This document shows, piece after piece, positions 1-7,021 of a stretch of DNA of 10,781 bases. Each line of letters starts with the position of its first letter. Within the stretch, counting starts at the first letter, position 1. This DNA comes from Phycisphaerae bacterium (GTDB lineage Bacteria; Planctomycetota; Phycisphaerae; Phycisphaerales; SM1A02), in the NCBI GenBank assembly GCA_018663565.1, contig JABJQE010000231.1, positions 1 to 10,781 of the forward strand, written 5' to 3'. The translations under genes and the position numbers were made by a program. The notes beneath the pieces are model-generated. The model worked only from the letters and a program-made list of their open reading frames with translations, was not told where the DNA came from and did not search any database.

Positions 1-881
1 CGGTTCGCATGTTGGGGCGTCTGCTTGCAGAACTTGGGAAGGCAGTCGTAGCCGTGGATCGTATTCACGAGATTCTTGAGACGCCTACAGAAGTAGAGAC
101 CGGAACAAATTCGCCGAATCGCGGTGGCGGAGAGATTGAGTTCGCGGGCGTGACGTTCTCGCATGAAGAAAGTTCGCCTATTCTCAGTGAAGTCACCTTC
201 ACGGCACAGGCTGGACAAACACTTGCGATTGTGGCGCCTTCTGGCGGCGGGAAGTCGACCATCATCAATCTGTTGCTGCGTCTATATGACTGCGATGACG
301 GTGAGATTCGCGTTGATGGTGTTGATATTAATACGCTTGATCGTACGCAGCATCGCGCCCGGCTCGCCATCGTGATGCAGGATCCCTTTCTGTACTCTCG
401 ATCGATTCGGGACAACATCGCGCTTGCTCGTCGTGACTCGACTGATGATGAGTTGCAAATCGCCTCGCGGGTCGCTTGTATTCATGAGTCAATTCTTGAA
501 TTTGATTTGGGCTACGACACCTTGGTTGGGGAGCGTGGTGTGACACTCTCAGGCGGGCAGCGTCAACGCGTGGCTATCGCTAGAGCATTGCTGCAACAAC
601 CAGACATTCTCGTGCTTGATGACGCGCTGAGCGCAGTAGATACGCGTACCGAGCGGCTCATCTTGGAGGCTTTGCGAGATCGCCGGGGTTCGCAAACCAC
701 CATTGTCATTGCGCATCGTCTTTCGACTCTCATGCAAGCTGATCAAATCATTGTGCTCGAGCATGGACGCATTGTGCAGCGTGGTACGCACGCCGCATTG
801 GTCAAAGAAGACGGCATGTATCGCCGCTTATGGGATATTCAGACTACGATCGAGTCGACCGATGGGCAGGGGGCTGCCTGA
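1..881 (+). CDS. Half-ABC exporter, ATP-binding end (5' partial; degenerate-site subunit)
   Basis: The C-terminal part of an ABCB-type half transporter is present; the frame is open to the window edge (first full codon at 3), so the membrane domain lies upstream. The Met at 9 is internal. Numbered from that Met, the first residues (GRLLAELGKAVVAVDRIHEI) are the usual end of the last membrane helix and linker. The nucleotide-binding domain follows: Walker A APSGGGKS at 76-83, Q-loop Gln124, a perfect LSGGQ signature at 180-184, Walker B ILVLDD at 200-205, switch His236. Two key positions deviate: Asp205 replaces the catalytic Glu after Walker B, and Ala76 replaces the first Walker A glycine. 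A perfect signature with a weak Walker B is typical of the degenerate-site subunit of heterodimeric exporters. The stop overlaps the next gene's start (TGATG), so the two are probably translationally coupled. The substrate cannot be told from sequence. The family assignment is secure. Confidence 0.93.
   Translation, partial: VRMLGRLLAELGKAVVAVDRIHEILETPTEVETGTNSPNRGGGEIEFAGVTFSHEESSPILSEVTFTAQAGQTLAIVAPSGGGKSTIINLLLRLYDCDDGEIRVDGVDINTLDRTQHRARLAIVMQDPFLYSRSIRDNIALARRDSTDDELQIASRVACIHESILEFDLGYDTLVGERGVTLSGGQRQRVAIARALLQQPDILVLDDALSAVDTRTERLILEALRDRRGSQTTIVIAHRLSTLMQADQIIVLEHGRIVQRGTHAALVKEDGMYRRLWDIQTTIESTDGQGAA
868..873 (+). promoter_or_regulatory. Ribosome binding site fixing the start of the second ABC gene
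   Basis: AGGGGG lies 7 bases before the ATG at 881, inside the last codons of the upstream ABC gene. Together with the TGATG overlap it favours 881 over the in-frame upstream ATG at 830, which would overlap the first gene by 52 bases. Confidence 0.6.
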
Positions 882-2716
882 TGAGCACACACGACTTCAT
901 GCGGGAAGAAGAGTATGCAGGCGGCAAGTTCGACTGGCCATTGTGGCGTCGGATCATGCGTCACGCGCGGCCACATCGGCGGTGGCTGCGAATCATGCTC
1001 GTGAGCGGTGTGCTGCTTGCTTTGATTGAAACCCTCTTGCCCCTGAGCAATGCGTGGATTATTGATGAAGCGGTGCGGGGCAATGTTGGCGCTGCCTTCT
1101 GGTGGCTTGCGGGCACCTACCTGGCTTTGACGACGTCCTTCTCGGTGGTGGTGTGGTGGTTCATTCGGGCTGCTGGGAGGCTGACGACTGGTGTTGGATA
1201 TGACCTGCGGGAGAAGGGTTTCTCACGTTTGCAGGATCTGTCGTTTTCATACTTTGACACGCGGCCGACTGGATGGTTGGTATCTCGGCTCACCAGCGAC
1301 TGCACCAAGATCAGCAGCCTACTGCCGTGGTTTATGTTGGATCTTGCGTGGGGTAGCTGTTTCATCATCGGAATTGTCGTGGCGATGATGGCCATAGATT
1401 GGCATCTTGCATTATGGGTGCTGGTGATCGTGCCGCCGCTCTCGCTGGTGAGTTGGTACTTTCAGCGAAAGCTACTTCGCAGCAGCAGATTGGTTCGGCG
1501 GACGAACTCAGTTCTAACCGGTGTCTACAACGAAGGTCTGATGGGCGTGCGGACGACTCGTTCGTTGGCGCGTGAGGCGGAGAGTCTTGCCGAGTTTCGG
1601 AACCATTCCGGAGACATGCGTCGCTACACCGTTCGCAACTCGCTTCAGAGCGCTGTGTACTTGCCGTGCATCATCACACTTGGCGCAGTTGGTGTAGGTA
1701 TGACCCTCTGGAAGGGTGGGGTTGATATCCAAGTTGGCGAAGGCCTTTCGCTCGGCGATATGATTGCGTTCATGCAGTACGCCGTACTGTTTTCACAGCC
1801 GATTCAAGAGATTGCGTCTCGCATGACCGATTTGCAGGCAGCGCAAGCTGCGGCTGAGCGTGTACAGTCGCTGATTGAAACTGAACCGGAGATTCAAGAT
1901 GGTCCGCAGGTAGACGCCTCGGCGGCCGCCGTCCCGCTTGGCATCAATACACTTCAATTCAAGGATGTCGACTTCTGGTATATCCCTGAAGAGCCTGTGC
2001 TGCTTGGTTTCAATCTCACAGTGAGCCCCGGCCAAACCATTGCGCTTGTTGGAGCGACCGGAGGAGGCAAGAGTACGATTGCCTCCCTAGTTGCTCGATT
2101 CTACGAACCCAAGCGTGGTGAGATTTTGCTCGATGGCGTTGACTACCGTAATCGCGGCCTGCACTGGCTTCAGTCGCAGCTTGGCGTAGTGCTCCAAACA
2201 CCGCATTTGTTTTCAGGCACTATTCGCGAGAACATTCGGTACGGAAGACTTGATGCGACCGACGAGGACGTTGAACGCGCGGCAACCCTTGTAAATGCCG
2301 GAGGGTTTATTGCTGACTATGAGAACGGGTACGACACCGATGTGGGCGAAGGCGGCACCAAACTCTCTGTCGGTCAGCGGCAGTTGATAGCGCTTGCCCG
2401 GGCGGTACTGGCTGATCCGCAGATATTTATCATGGATGAGGCGACAAGTTCTGTTGATACAGAAACGGAACAACTCATTCAAACGGCCATTGACACAGTG
2501 CTGCAAGATCGCATTGCGATTGTCATCGCACATCGTCTGTCTACGATTCGGTCCGCCGATGTCATCCTAGTTATCGACGCGGGGCGAATTGTCGAGCAGG
2601 GCACACATGATGAACTGCTCACAGCAAAGGGCCGCTATTGGCGTCTCTATACGCGGCAAGAGGCGCTCGATGCCGAGGCGGCTATCGGTCGCAAGGAGTT
2701 GCCGAGGGAGCAGTAA
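881..2716 (+). CDS. Half-ABC exporter, full length (consensus-site subunit)
   Basis: A complete 611-residue ABCB-type half transporter: six hydrophobic segments (about residues 35-57, 71-95, 150-172, 176-194, 257-277, 291-312) followed by one nucleotide-binding domain. Motifs: Walker A GATGGGKST at 391-399, Q-loop Gln439, signature LSVGQ at 495-499 (Val for the first Gly), Walker B IFIMDE with Asp519 and catalytic Glu520, switch His551. This is the complement of the preceding subunit: its good Walker B pairs with that subunit's perfect LSGGQ to make one active site, and its weak signature falls in the other. That is the arrangement known for TAP1/TAP2 and TM287/288. It probably sits in the inner membrane as an exporter of a lipid, peptide or drug-like molecule. 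I chose the start at 881 for its Shine-Dalgarno and TGATG coupling; 830 is an alternative giving 628 residues. Confidence 0.95.
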   Translation: MSTHDFMREEEYAGGKFDWPLWRRIMRHARPHRRWLRIMLVSGVLLALIETLLPLSNAWIIDEAVRGNVGAAFWWLAGTYLALTTSFSVVVWWFIRAAGRLTTGVGYDLREKGFSRLQDLSFSYFDTRPTGWLVSRLTSDCTKISSLLPWFMLDLAWGSCFIIGIVVAMMAIDWHLALWVLVIVPPLSLVSWYFQRKLLRSSRLVRRTNSVLTGVYNEGLMGVRTTRSLAREAESLAEFRNHSGDMRRYTVRNSLQSAVYLPCIITLGAVGVGMTLWKGGVDIQVGEGLSLGDMIAFMQYAVLFSQPIQEIASRMTDLQAAQAAAERVQSLIETEPEIQDGPQVDASAAAVPLGINTLQFKDVDFWYIPEEPVLLGFNLTVSPGQTIALVGATGGGKSTIASLVARFYEPKRGEILLDGVDYRNRGLHWLQSQLGVVLQTPHLFSGTIRENIRYGRLDATDEDVERAATLVNAGGFIADYENGYDTDVGEGGTKLSVGQRQLIALARAVLADPQIFIMDEATSSVDTETEQLIQTAIDTVLQDRIAIVIAHRLSTIRSADVILVIDAGRIVEQGTHDELLTAKGRYWRLYTRQEALDAEAAIGRKELPREQ

Positions 2717-2776
2717 CGCGGATGGCCCCCATGCTGTGATGGCGGAAGTCAAATCCGGCGATTCAATACAGCATCT

Positions 2777-2995
2777 GTGTCATTTTTCCGATTCTTGCCA
2801 CTCGGCTCGAGAGGGGGCGAACTTGCTGCAGTGCCTGAGGCCCTTGACTGGGCGGGGCTTGCGCAGCGGTGTTCCGTTCGGATCATTCTCGATAAGACGC
2901 CCGAGTGCAATTTGCATAGCGGATCGGCCGCAACAGTTCGGATTGATCTAACGCAGCGAGTTGGCCTCGCTGAGGACGGAATTCTGCAGCCGTAG
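2777..2995 (+). pseudogene. C-terminal remnant of an HlyD-type membrane fusion protein (AaeA/EmrA-like)
   Basis: A GTG-started frame of 72 codons in the gap between the ABC pair and the mutase. The frame has no stop back to the ABC gene's TAA at 2714-2716. From residue 22 it reads LDWAGLAQRCSVRIILD, then LHSGSAATVRIDL. From memory this follows the last strands of AaeA/EmrA-type membrane fusion proteins, with their W-x-x-L-A-Q-R-x-P-V-R-I segment and a closing G-x-x-A-T-V. The membrane anchor, hairpin and lipoyl domains of such a protein (usually about 300 residues) are absent upstream, because the ABC gene is there instead. I read it as what a deletion left behind; a small expressed protein is less likely. 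There is no clear ribosome site. The resemblance is judged by eye, hence moderate confidence. Confidence 0.45.
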
Positions 2996-3000
2996 TGCGC

Positions 3001-3009
3001 TGATAGAAT
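3001..3009 (+). promoter_or_regulatory. Possible extended -10 promoter element for the mutase gene
   Basis: TGATAGAAT matches the extended -10 consensus TGnTATAAT with one mismatch. No good -35 is visible about 17 bases upstream. If real, transcription would begin near 3015-3017, almost on the second ATG (3017) of the mutase, giving a leaderless or nearly leaderless message. The element overlaps the first possible ATG (3008), so both cannot be used from this promoter. Confidence 0.3.
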
Positions 3010-4408
3010 GGGCCGAATGCTAAGCCAAGTATTCAAAGCGTATGACGTGCGGGCCACCTGCCCTGATCCACTAAGTGAATCCGTTGCATTTCGCATCGGC
3101 TATGGAACAGCACAGTATTTGCTGGCCCAGGAAGGGCTTGATGTGCTTCCTGCGCGGCTACGCAGCACGATTGCGGTCGGGCACGACATGCGTCTCACCA
3201 GCCCGGCCATGGTCACAGCTTTGCAGAACGGAATGCGAGCTGCAGGCGCAGATGTACTTGATGTTGGTTTGGTGGATACGCCCTTTGTGCCGTTTGCGGT
3301 CAACCATGCAGCCTGCATCGGGGGTGTGCAAACAACGGCTAGCCACAATCCGGCGAATTACAACGGATTCAAGATCAGCAAGATGCGAGGCAAGCCAGTG
3401 GGCGAGCAGACCGGCCTGAGAGAGATTCGAGCACTTGGGGAGGCGGGCCCAGGGAGCGGCGAGTTGATTGGCAGCCGAACCGAAGTTGATTTGTGGGAGT
3501 CCTACCGAGCGCACGTTCATCCAATGCTTGCAGATAATTTGCGGACAGGTGCGGCGAAGATTCGAGTTGCGATTGACGCATCCAATGGCATGGCTGGCAC
3601 GATGGTGCCGAAAGTGTTTGGTGATGTGCCCGGTATCGAAATCATTGATATCAACTTCGAGAATCGCACTGGCACGTTCGTGCATGAGCCAAACCCGCTC
3701 GTAGAAGCAAATCTCTCGCAGGTGCGAGAGGCGACCGTTGCGGAGGGATGTCATGTTGGTATCTGCTTTGATGGTGACGCGGATCGATGCATGGTGGTCG
3801 ATGAGCAGGGCGGCATTGTCGGATGTGATCTTGTGACAGGCTGGCTTGGACAGCGGTTCCTCAGGGCAGCGGGGGGCGGCAGCGTGGTCTTTGATCTGCG
3901 TAGTAGTCATAGCCTCGCTGAAATGGTGCGGGAAGCTGGCGGCGAACCGGTCATGGGCCGTGTTGGTCATGTATTCATGAAGCAAGCGATGGCCGAGCAC
4001 AATGCAGTGTTTGGCGGCGAACTATCCGGGCATTTCTACTTTGCCGAGAACTTCAACGCTGATTCTGGCGCAATGGCCTTTGCAGCGGTGTGTTCAGCAA
4101 TCTTGGAAGACGGACGCCCACTCAGCGAAATCATCGCCGGTGCTCGCCGCTACTGCCAGTCGGGTGAGATCAACTTTGAAGTTGAAGACAAGGCCGCCGC
4201 GATGGAGCGTCTTGTTGAAGCATTCCCAGATGCCGAGGTTTTGCGGCTCGACGGTGTGACGGTTGATCATGGTGATTGGTGGTGCAATGTGCGAGCAAGC
4301 AATACTGAGCCGCTGCTGCGATTGAATCTTGAGGCGAACACTGAGCAGGCCGTAGCCGATCATCTCGCCAAAGTGTCGCCGCTTCTTGGGACACGAGTAG
4401 AGCATTGA
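3008..4408 (+). CDS. Phosphomannomutase/phosphoglucomutase
   Basis: A full-length alpha-D-phosphohexomutase (466 residues; about 460 is normal for bacterial PMM/PGM), interconverting hexose 6- and 1-phosphates in the cytoplasm via a glucose/mannose 1,6-bisphosphate intermediate. All four active-site loops are present: phosphoserine loop TASHNP at 110-115 with Ser112, metal loop DGDADR at 255-260 (Ala where DGDGDR is most common), sugar-recognition loop GGELSGH at 336-342, and phosphate-binding loop RASNTEP at 429-435. GELSGH favours PMM/PGM over phosphoglucosamine mutase. The N-terminal FKAYDVR is typical. The start is uncertain: ATG at 3008 gives MGRMLSQ, while ATG at 3017 gives MLSQVFKAYDVR, closer to the usual family start; neither has a Shine-Dalgarno. 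It stands apart from its neighbours and probably feeds GDP-mannose or UDP-glucose for surface polysaccharide. Confidence 0.95.
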   Translation: MGRMLSQVFKAYDVRATCPDPLSESVAFRIGYGTAQYLLAQEGLDVLPARLRSTIAVGHDMRLTSPAMVTALQNGMRAAGADVLDVGLVDTPFVPFAVNHAACIGGVQTTASHNPANYNGFKISKMRGKPVGEQTGLREIRALGEAGPGSGELIGSRTEVDLWESYRAHVHPMLADNLRTGAAKIRVAIDASNGMAGTMVPKVFGDVPGIEIIDINFENRTGTFVHEPNPLVEANLSQVREATVAEGCHVGICFDGDADRCMVVDEQGGIVGCDLVTGWLGQRFLRAAGGGSVVFDLRSSHSLAEMVREAGGEPVMGRVGHVFMKQAMAEHNAVFGGELSGHFYFAENFNADSGAMAFAAVCSAILEDGRPLSEIIAGARRYCQSGEINFEVEDKAAAMERLVEAFPDAEVLRLDGVTVDHGDWWCNVRASNTEPLLRLNLEANTEQAVADHLAKVSPLLGTRVEH

Positions 4409-4418
4409 GCCTGCGCGA

Positions 4419-5291
4419 TTACTCGCCTGGAATTGACGTGATCACGCCGGTCCACGGGCTCGAGGCTGTGGCGTAGAGTTTCTTGCCGATGCGGCCGGCT
4501 CGGTAGCCGTAGTAGCCGGCCTCGCAGGCGAGTCGCATGCCGGTGGCCATGGCAACTGCGTCTGTGGCGTGGGCGATGCCAGTGTTGAGTAGTACGCCAT
4601 CGGCGCCGAGTTCCATGGCAATGGTGATGTCGCTTGGCGTGCCGACTCCAGCGTCAACGACAAGCGGGTAGTTCGGGTCGCCACCATGCTCCGGGTCTTT
4701 TAGCAGGTCGCGGATGATTCGAATTGCTGCTGGGTTGGCAATGCCTCGGCCCGTACCGATGGGGCTTCCAGCAGGCATAACGCTTGCAGCGCCCGCATCG
4801 CGAAGCCGCACGGCCATGATGGGGTCGTCGCTTGAGTAGCACAGGACACAGAAGCCATCAGCAACAAGTTCTTTGCATGCTTCAAGCGTGCCGACTGGAT
4901 CTGGAAGGAGCGTTGCTCGATCGCCGAGCACCTCAAGCTTGACCCATCCGGCGCCAGGGTTGCCGAGTTGTTCGAGCAAGTCACGCCCGAGTCGCGCAAC
5001 GCGAATGGCATCGGCTGCGTCGAAGCACCCTGCGGTGTTCGGCAGAATGGTGTACTTGTCGAGATCGAGATAGTCCAGCAGCGACCGTCCTTGATCATCA
5101 AGTAGGCGCTCTCGCCGAACCGCGACCGTGACGGCGTCGCACGCACTTGCAGCAAGGGCCTGCTGCATTACTTCGTATGACTCGTACTTGCCGGTGCCAA
5201 CGATGAGTCTGCTGTTCAGGGTGAACGGCCCAATTGTCATGGGCGTTATTGCGGTATCGAGTGTGGTTGTCGTCATACGTGTTGTGCTCAT
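4419..5291 (-). CDS. thiG: Thiazole synthase ThiG
   Basis: A cytoplasmic TIM-barrel enzyme that builds the thiazole phosphate of thiamine from 1-deoxy-D-xylulose 5-phosphate, dehydroglycine and the ThiS thiocarboxylate. Family landmarks in order: SRLIVGTGKYESYEVM (27-42), TVAVRR (55-60), LPNTAGC (83-89), WVKLEVLGD (116-124) with Lys118 as the expected Schiff-base lysine, PAGSPIGTGRGI (173-184), VVDAGVGTPSDI (211-222) and VLLNTGIAHATD (233-244). At 290 residues it is longer than the usual 255-270: about 20 extra N-terminal residues and a short insert near 199-208 (DPEHGGDPNY). ATG at 5291 is supported because it shares an ATGA overlap with the thiS stop, so the two are translationally coupled. 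It is last in the minus-strand run and ends 10 bases from the convergent mutase stop. No thiH or thiO is visible nearby. Confidence 0.97.
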   Translation of the reverse strand: MSTTRMTTTTLDTAITPMTIGPFTLNSRLIVGTGKYESYEVMQQALAASACDAVTVAVRRERLLDDQGRSLLDYLDLDKYTILPNTAGCFDAADAIRVARLGRDLLEQLGNPGAGWVKLEVLGDRATLLPDPVGTLEACKELVADGFCVLCYSSDDPIMAVRLRDAGAASVMPAGSPIGTGRGIANPAAIRIIRDLLKDPEHGGDPNYPLVVDAGVGTPSDITIAMELGADGVLLNTGIAHATDAVAMATGMRLACEAGYYGYRAGRIGKKLYATASSPWTGVITSIPGE

Positions 5292-5488
5292 CCGCCACCA
5301 ACGAGGGTGACGATTTCAATGGAATCACCGGTCTCGAGTTGAATATCCCCGCGTTCTCGCCATGGGACAAGCTGGCCGTTCCGTTCGACTGCGCAGGGCG
5401 TAGTGGACTTGCCAATGACATCAAGCAGATCAGCCACGGTAAGTGATTCTTGAAGGTCCATCGAGGTGTTGTTGACTTCGATCTTCAC
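5288..5488 (-). CDS. thiS: Sulfur carrier protein ThiS
   Basis: A 66-residue ubiquitin-fold protein that carries sulfur to ThiG. Its C-terminal glycine is adenylated (normally by ThiF) and converted to a thiocarboxylate. Visible features: N-terminal strand VKIEVNN, TVADLL at 17-22, AVERNGQLVPW at 33-43, a Gly-Asp turn (ETGDSIEIV), and the essential terminal VGGG. Three terminal glycines also occur in B. subtilis ThiS. The frame stays open far upstream, overlapping the antiporter gene in another frame; the GTG at 5488 gives a normal-length ThiS and starts 17 bases after the antiporter stop. No Shine-Dalgarno precedes it. The stop overlaps thiG by four bases (ATGA). No thiF partner lies in this window, so adenylation must come from elsewhere. 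Confidence 0.93.
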   Translation of the reverse strand: MKIEVNNTSMDLQESLTVADLLDVIGKSTTPCAVERNGQLVPWRERGDIQLETGDSIEIVTLVGGG

Positions 5489-5505
5489 AATGAGCGATGG
5501 TAACG

Positions 5506-6993
5506 TCAGTGCAGCCACATCATCAGCACTGTGATGATGATGAATACCGGAATCAGCACAGGAATGCTGTATCGAATGACGTAGCCGAAGAAGGACGGCA
5601 TTTGGATGCCATCTTGCTCGGCAATGGCTTTGACCATGAAGTTCGGTCCATTGCCGATGTACGTCATCGCGCCCATGAACACGGCGCCCAGCGAGATCGC
5701 AATGAGGCGTGTTTCTGATATCCACCCACCGCCGAGAAGCTCTAGCGCGCCTGGGGCACCAGGCTCTGTGCCGGCTTCAGCGAGTTTGAAGAAGACCAGA
5801 TACGTCGGGGCGTTGTCGAGCACGCTCGAAAGTCCGCCGGTTATCCAGAAGTACATCCAGGTTTCGGTGAGGGCGGCGGCGATGCTGTCGCCTTGGGCTT
5901 TGAGCACCGCAAGTGGAACCTGCATAGCAATGAAGATACCGATGAACAGTGCCGCGACTTCAATAATCGCTCCGTAATCAAACTTGTTCGCCTCGCGAAC
6001 ACTTCGCTGCGTCGTGACGAGCGACAGTGCAACAAGTCCGAGCATGCCCAGTTCTCGTAGGAAGTCAAATGCGATAATTTCAGTGCCAGGAATTGGCCTG
6101 CCTGGGCTAATGGCTGCGACACACACTATGACGCCAACGAGCCACAGAATGTTGATGCCGCCTTGCATCGACACAGGCTGCACATTGGCTTTGTCAAACA
6201 CCTTGACGGCTGGCGGCTCTTTGGCGTACATCATCGAGTCCCACACGAAGTAGATCGCGAGCAGAATGCAGCAGGCTACGGCCCACTCGATCCATAGACC
6301 AAACGTCCATGAGAAGGGCACGCCTTGGAGATAGCCCAAGAACAACGGCGGGTCGCCAATCGGCAACAGCGTGCCGCCGATGTTGCTCACGAGGAAGATA
6401 AACATCACCACCGTATGGACCTTGTGTGTCCGTTCCCGATTGGTATTGAGCAGCGGCCGAATGAGCAACATGCTTGCGCCGGTGGTTCCGATGAAACTCG
6501 CGATGCCTGCGCCAAGTGCGAGCCATCCAGTGTTGACAGCTGGGTGCGCCCGCATGTCTCCACCGATATGGATGCCGCCGCTAATCACGTAGAGCGAAAA
6601 CAGCAAGACAATGAATGGGATGTATTCTTGGAGAACGGCATGGTCGAGTGTGAGCCCAACGGCATGCCATCCGTTGACGATCCAGAGATAGCCCAGCGTC
6701 GCCACGCTGCAGATGACTGAAACGAGGAATCTGCTGAGATTGCTATGCCACCAGCCGGCCGTCTTCGGGATGAGTGGCAGCAGGGCAATCGCGCCCAGGA
6801 TGAGCACAAACGGCAGTGTGCCAATCATCCACCCGTCTGGGGCGTGGCTGTGTTCCACGTGCTCATGATGGCTCAGCAGGGCCGCGCCCAGGGCAATCGC
6901 CATGGCAACGCTGCCGGCGATGCAGATGATTAGCGTCCAGAGCCTTGTGCCCGAGGGTTCGTGGGGATCATGTGCTGTGAGATCGGTAGGCAT
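5506..6993 (-). CDS. Sodium:proton antiporter-like membrane protein (putative citrate transport family, NhaD/ArsB/CitM superfamily)
   Basis: A 495-residue polytopic inner-membrane protein with roughly 11-12 hydrophobic segments. Recognisable stretches: PLIPKTAGWWHSN (73-85), FIGTTGASMLLIRPLL (167-182), SNIGGTLLPIGDPPLFLG (203-220), SSVLDNAPTYLVF (389-401) and TYIGNGPNFM (444-453). These paired half-helix motifs belong to the ion transporter superfamily, and this version is usually annotated as a sodium:proton antiporter or putative citrate transporter. The real substrate is not established by sequence. A His-rich stretch (residues 42-50, five His) lies between the first two membrane segments. 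The ATG at 6993 has no Shine-Dalgarno. It follows coaB by 28 bases and precedes thiS by 17, so it is probably cotranscribed with both. Confidence 0.88.
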   Translation of the reverse strand: MPTDLTAHDPHEPSGTRLWTLIICIAGSVAMAIALGAALLSHHEHVEHSHAPDGWMIGTLPFVLILGAIALLPLIPKTAGWWHSNLSRFLVSVICSVATLGYLWIVNGWHAVGLTLDHAVLQEYIPFIVLLFSLYVISGGIHIGGDMRAHPAVNTGWLALGAGIASFIGTTGASMLLIRPLLNTNRERTHKVHTVVMFIFLVSNIGGTLLPIGDPPLFLGYLQGVPFSWTFGLWIEWAVACCILLAIYFVWDSMMYAKEPPAVKVFDKANVQPVSMQGGINILWLVGVIVCVAAISPGRPIPGTEIIAFDFLRELGMLGLVALSLVTTQRSVREANKFDYGAIIEVAALFIGIFIAMQVPLAVLKAQGDSIAAALTETWMYFWITGGLSSVLDNAPTYLVFFKLAEAGTEPGAPGALELLGGGWISETRLIAISLGAVFMGAMTYIGNGPNFMVKAIAEQDGIQMPSFFGYVIRYSIPVLIPVFIIITVLMMWLH

Positions 6994-7021
6994 CGGTGGG
7001 CCGGGAGGATAGTCAACTCAC

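Noticed and set aside
830..880. Upstream ATG at 830 as the start of the second ABC gene
   Set aside because: It would overlap the first gene by 52 bases and add 17 unrelated residues; 881 has a Shine-Dalgarno and a TGATG junction.
2717..2776. Terminator after the ABC pair
   Set aside because: Only a 4-base CCAT/ATGG hairpin is visible, without a T-tract.
3158..4000. 280-codon open frame on the minus strand inside the mutase gene
   Set aside because: It lies entirely opposite a well-supported gene, its translation has no recognisable motif and is rich in His, Arg and Ser as codon shadows are, and it has no independent start signal.
4394..4425. Inverted repeat CGAGTA / TACTCG spanning the convergent stops of the mutase and thiG
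   Set aside because: A 6-base stem with a 20-base loop and no T-run on either side is too weak to call a bidirectional terminator.
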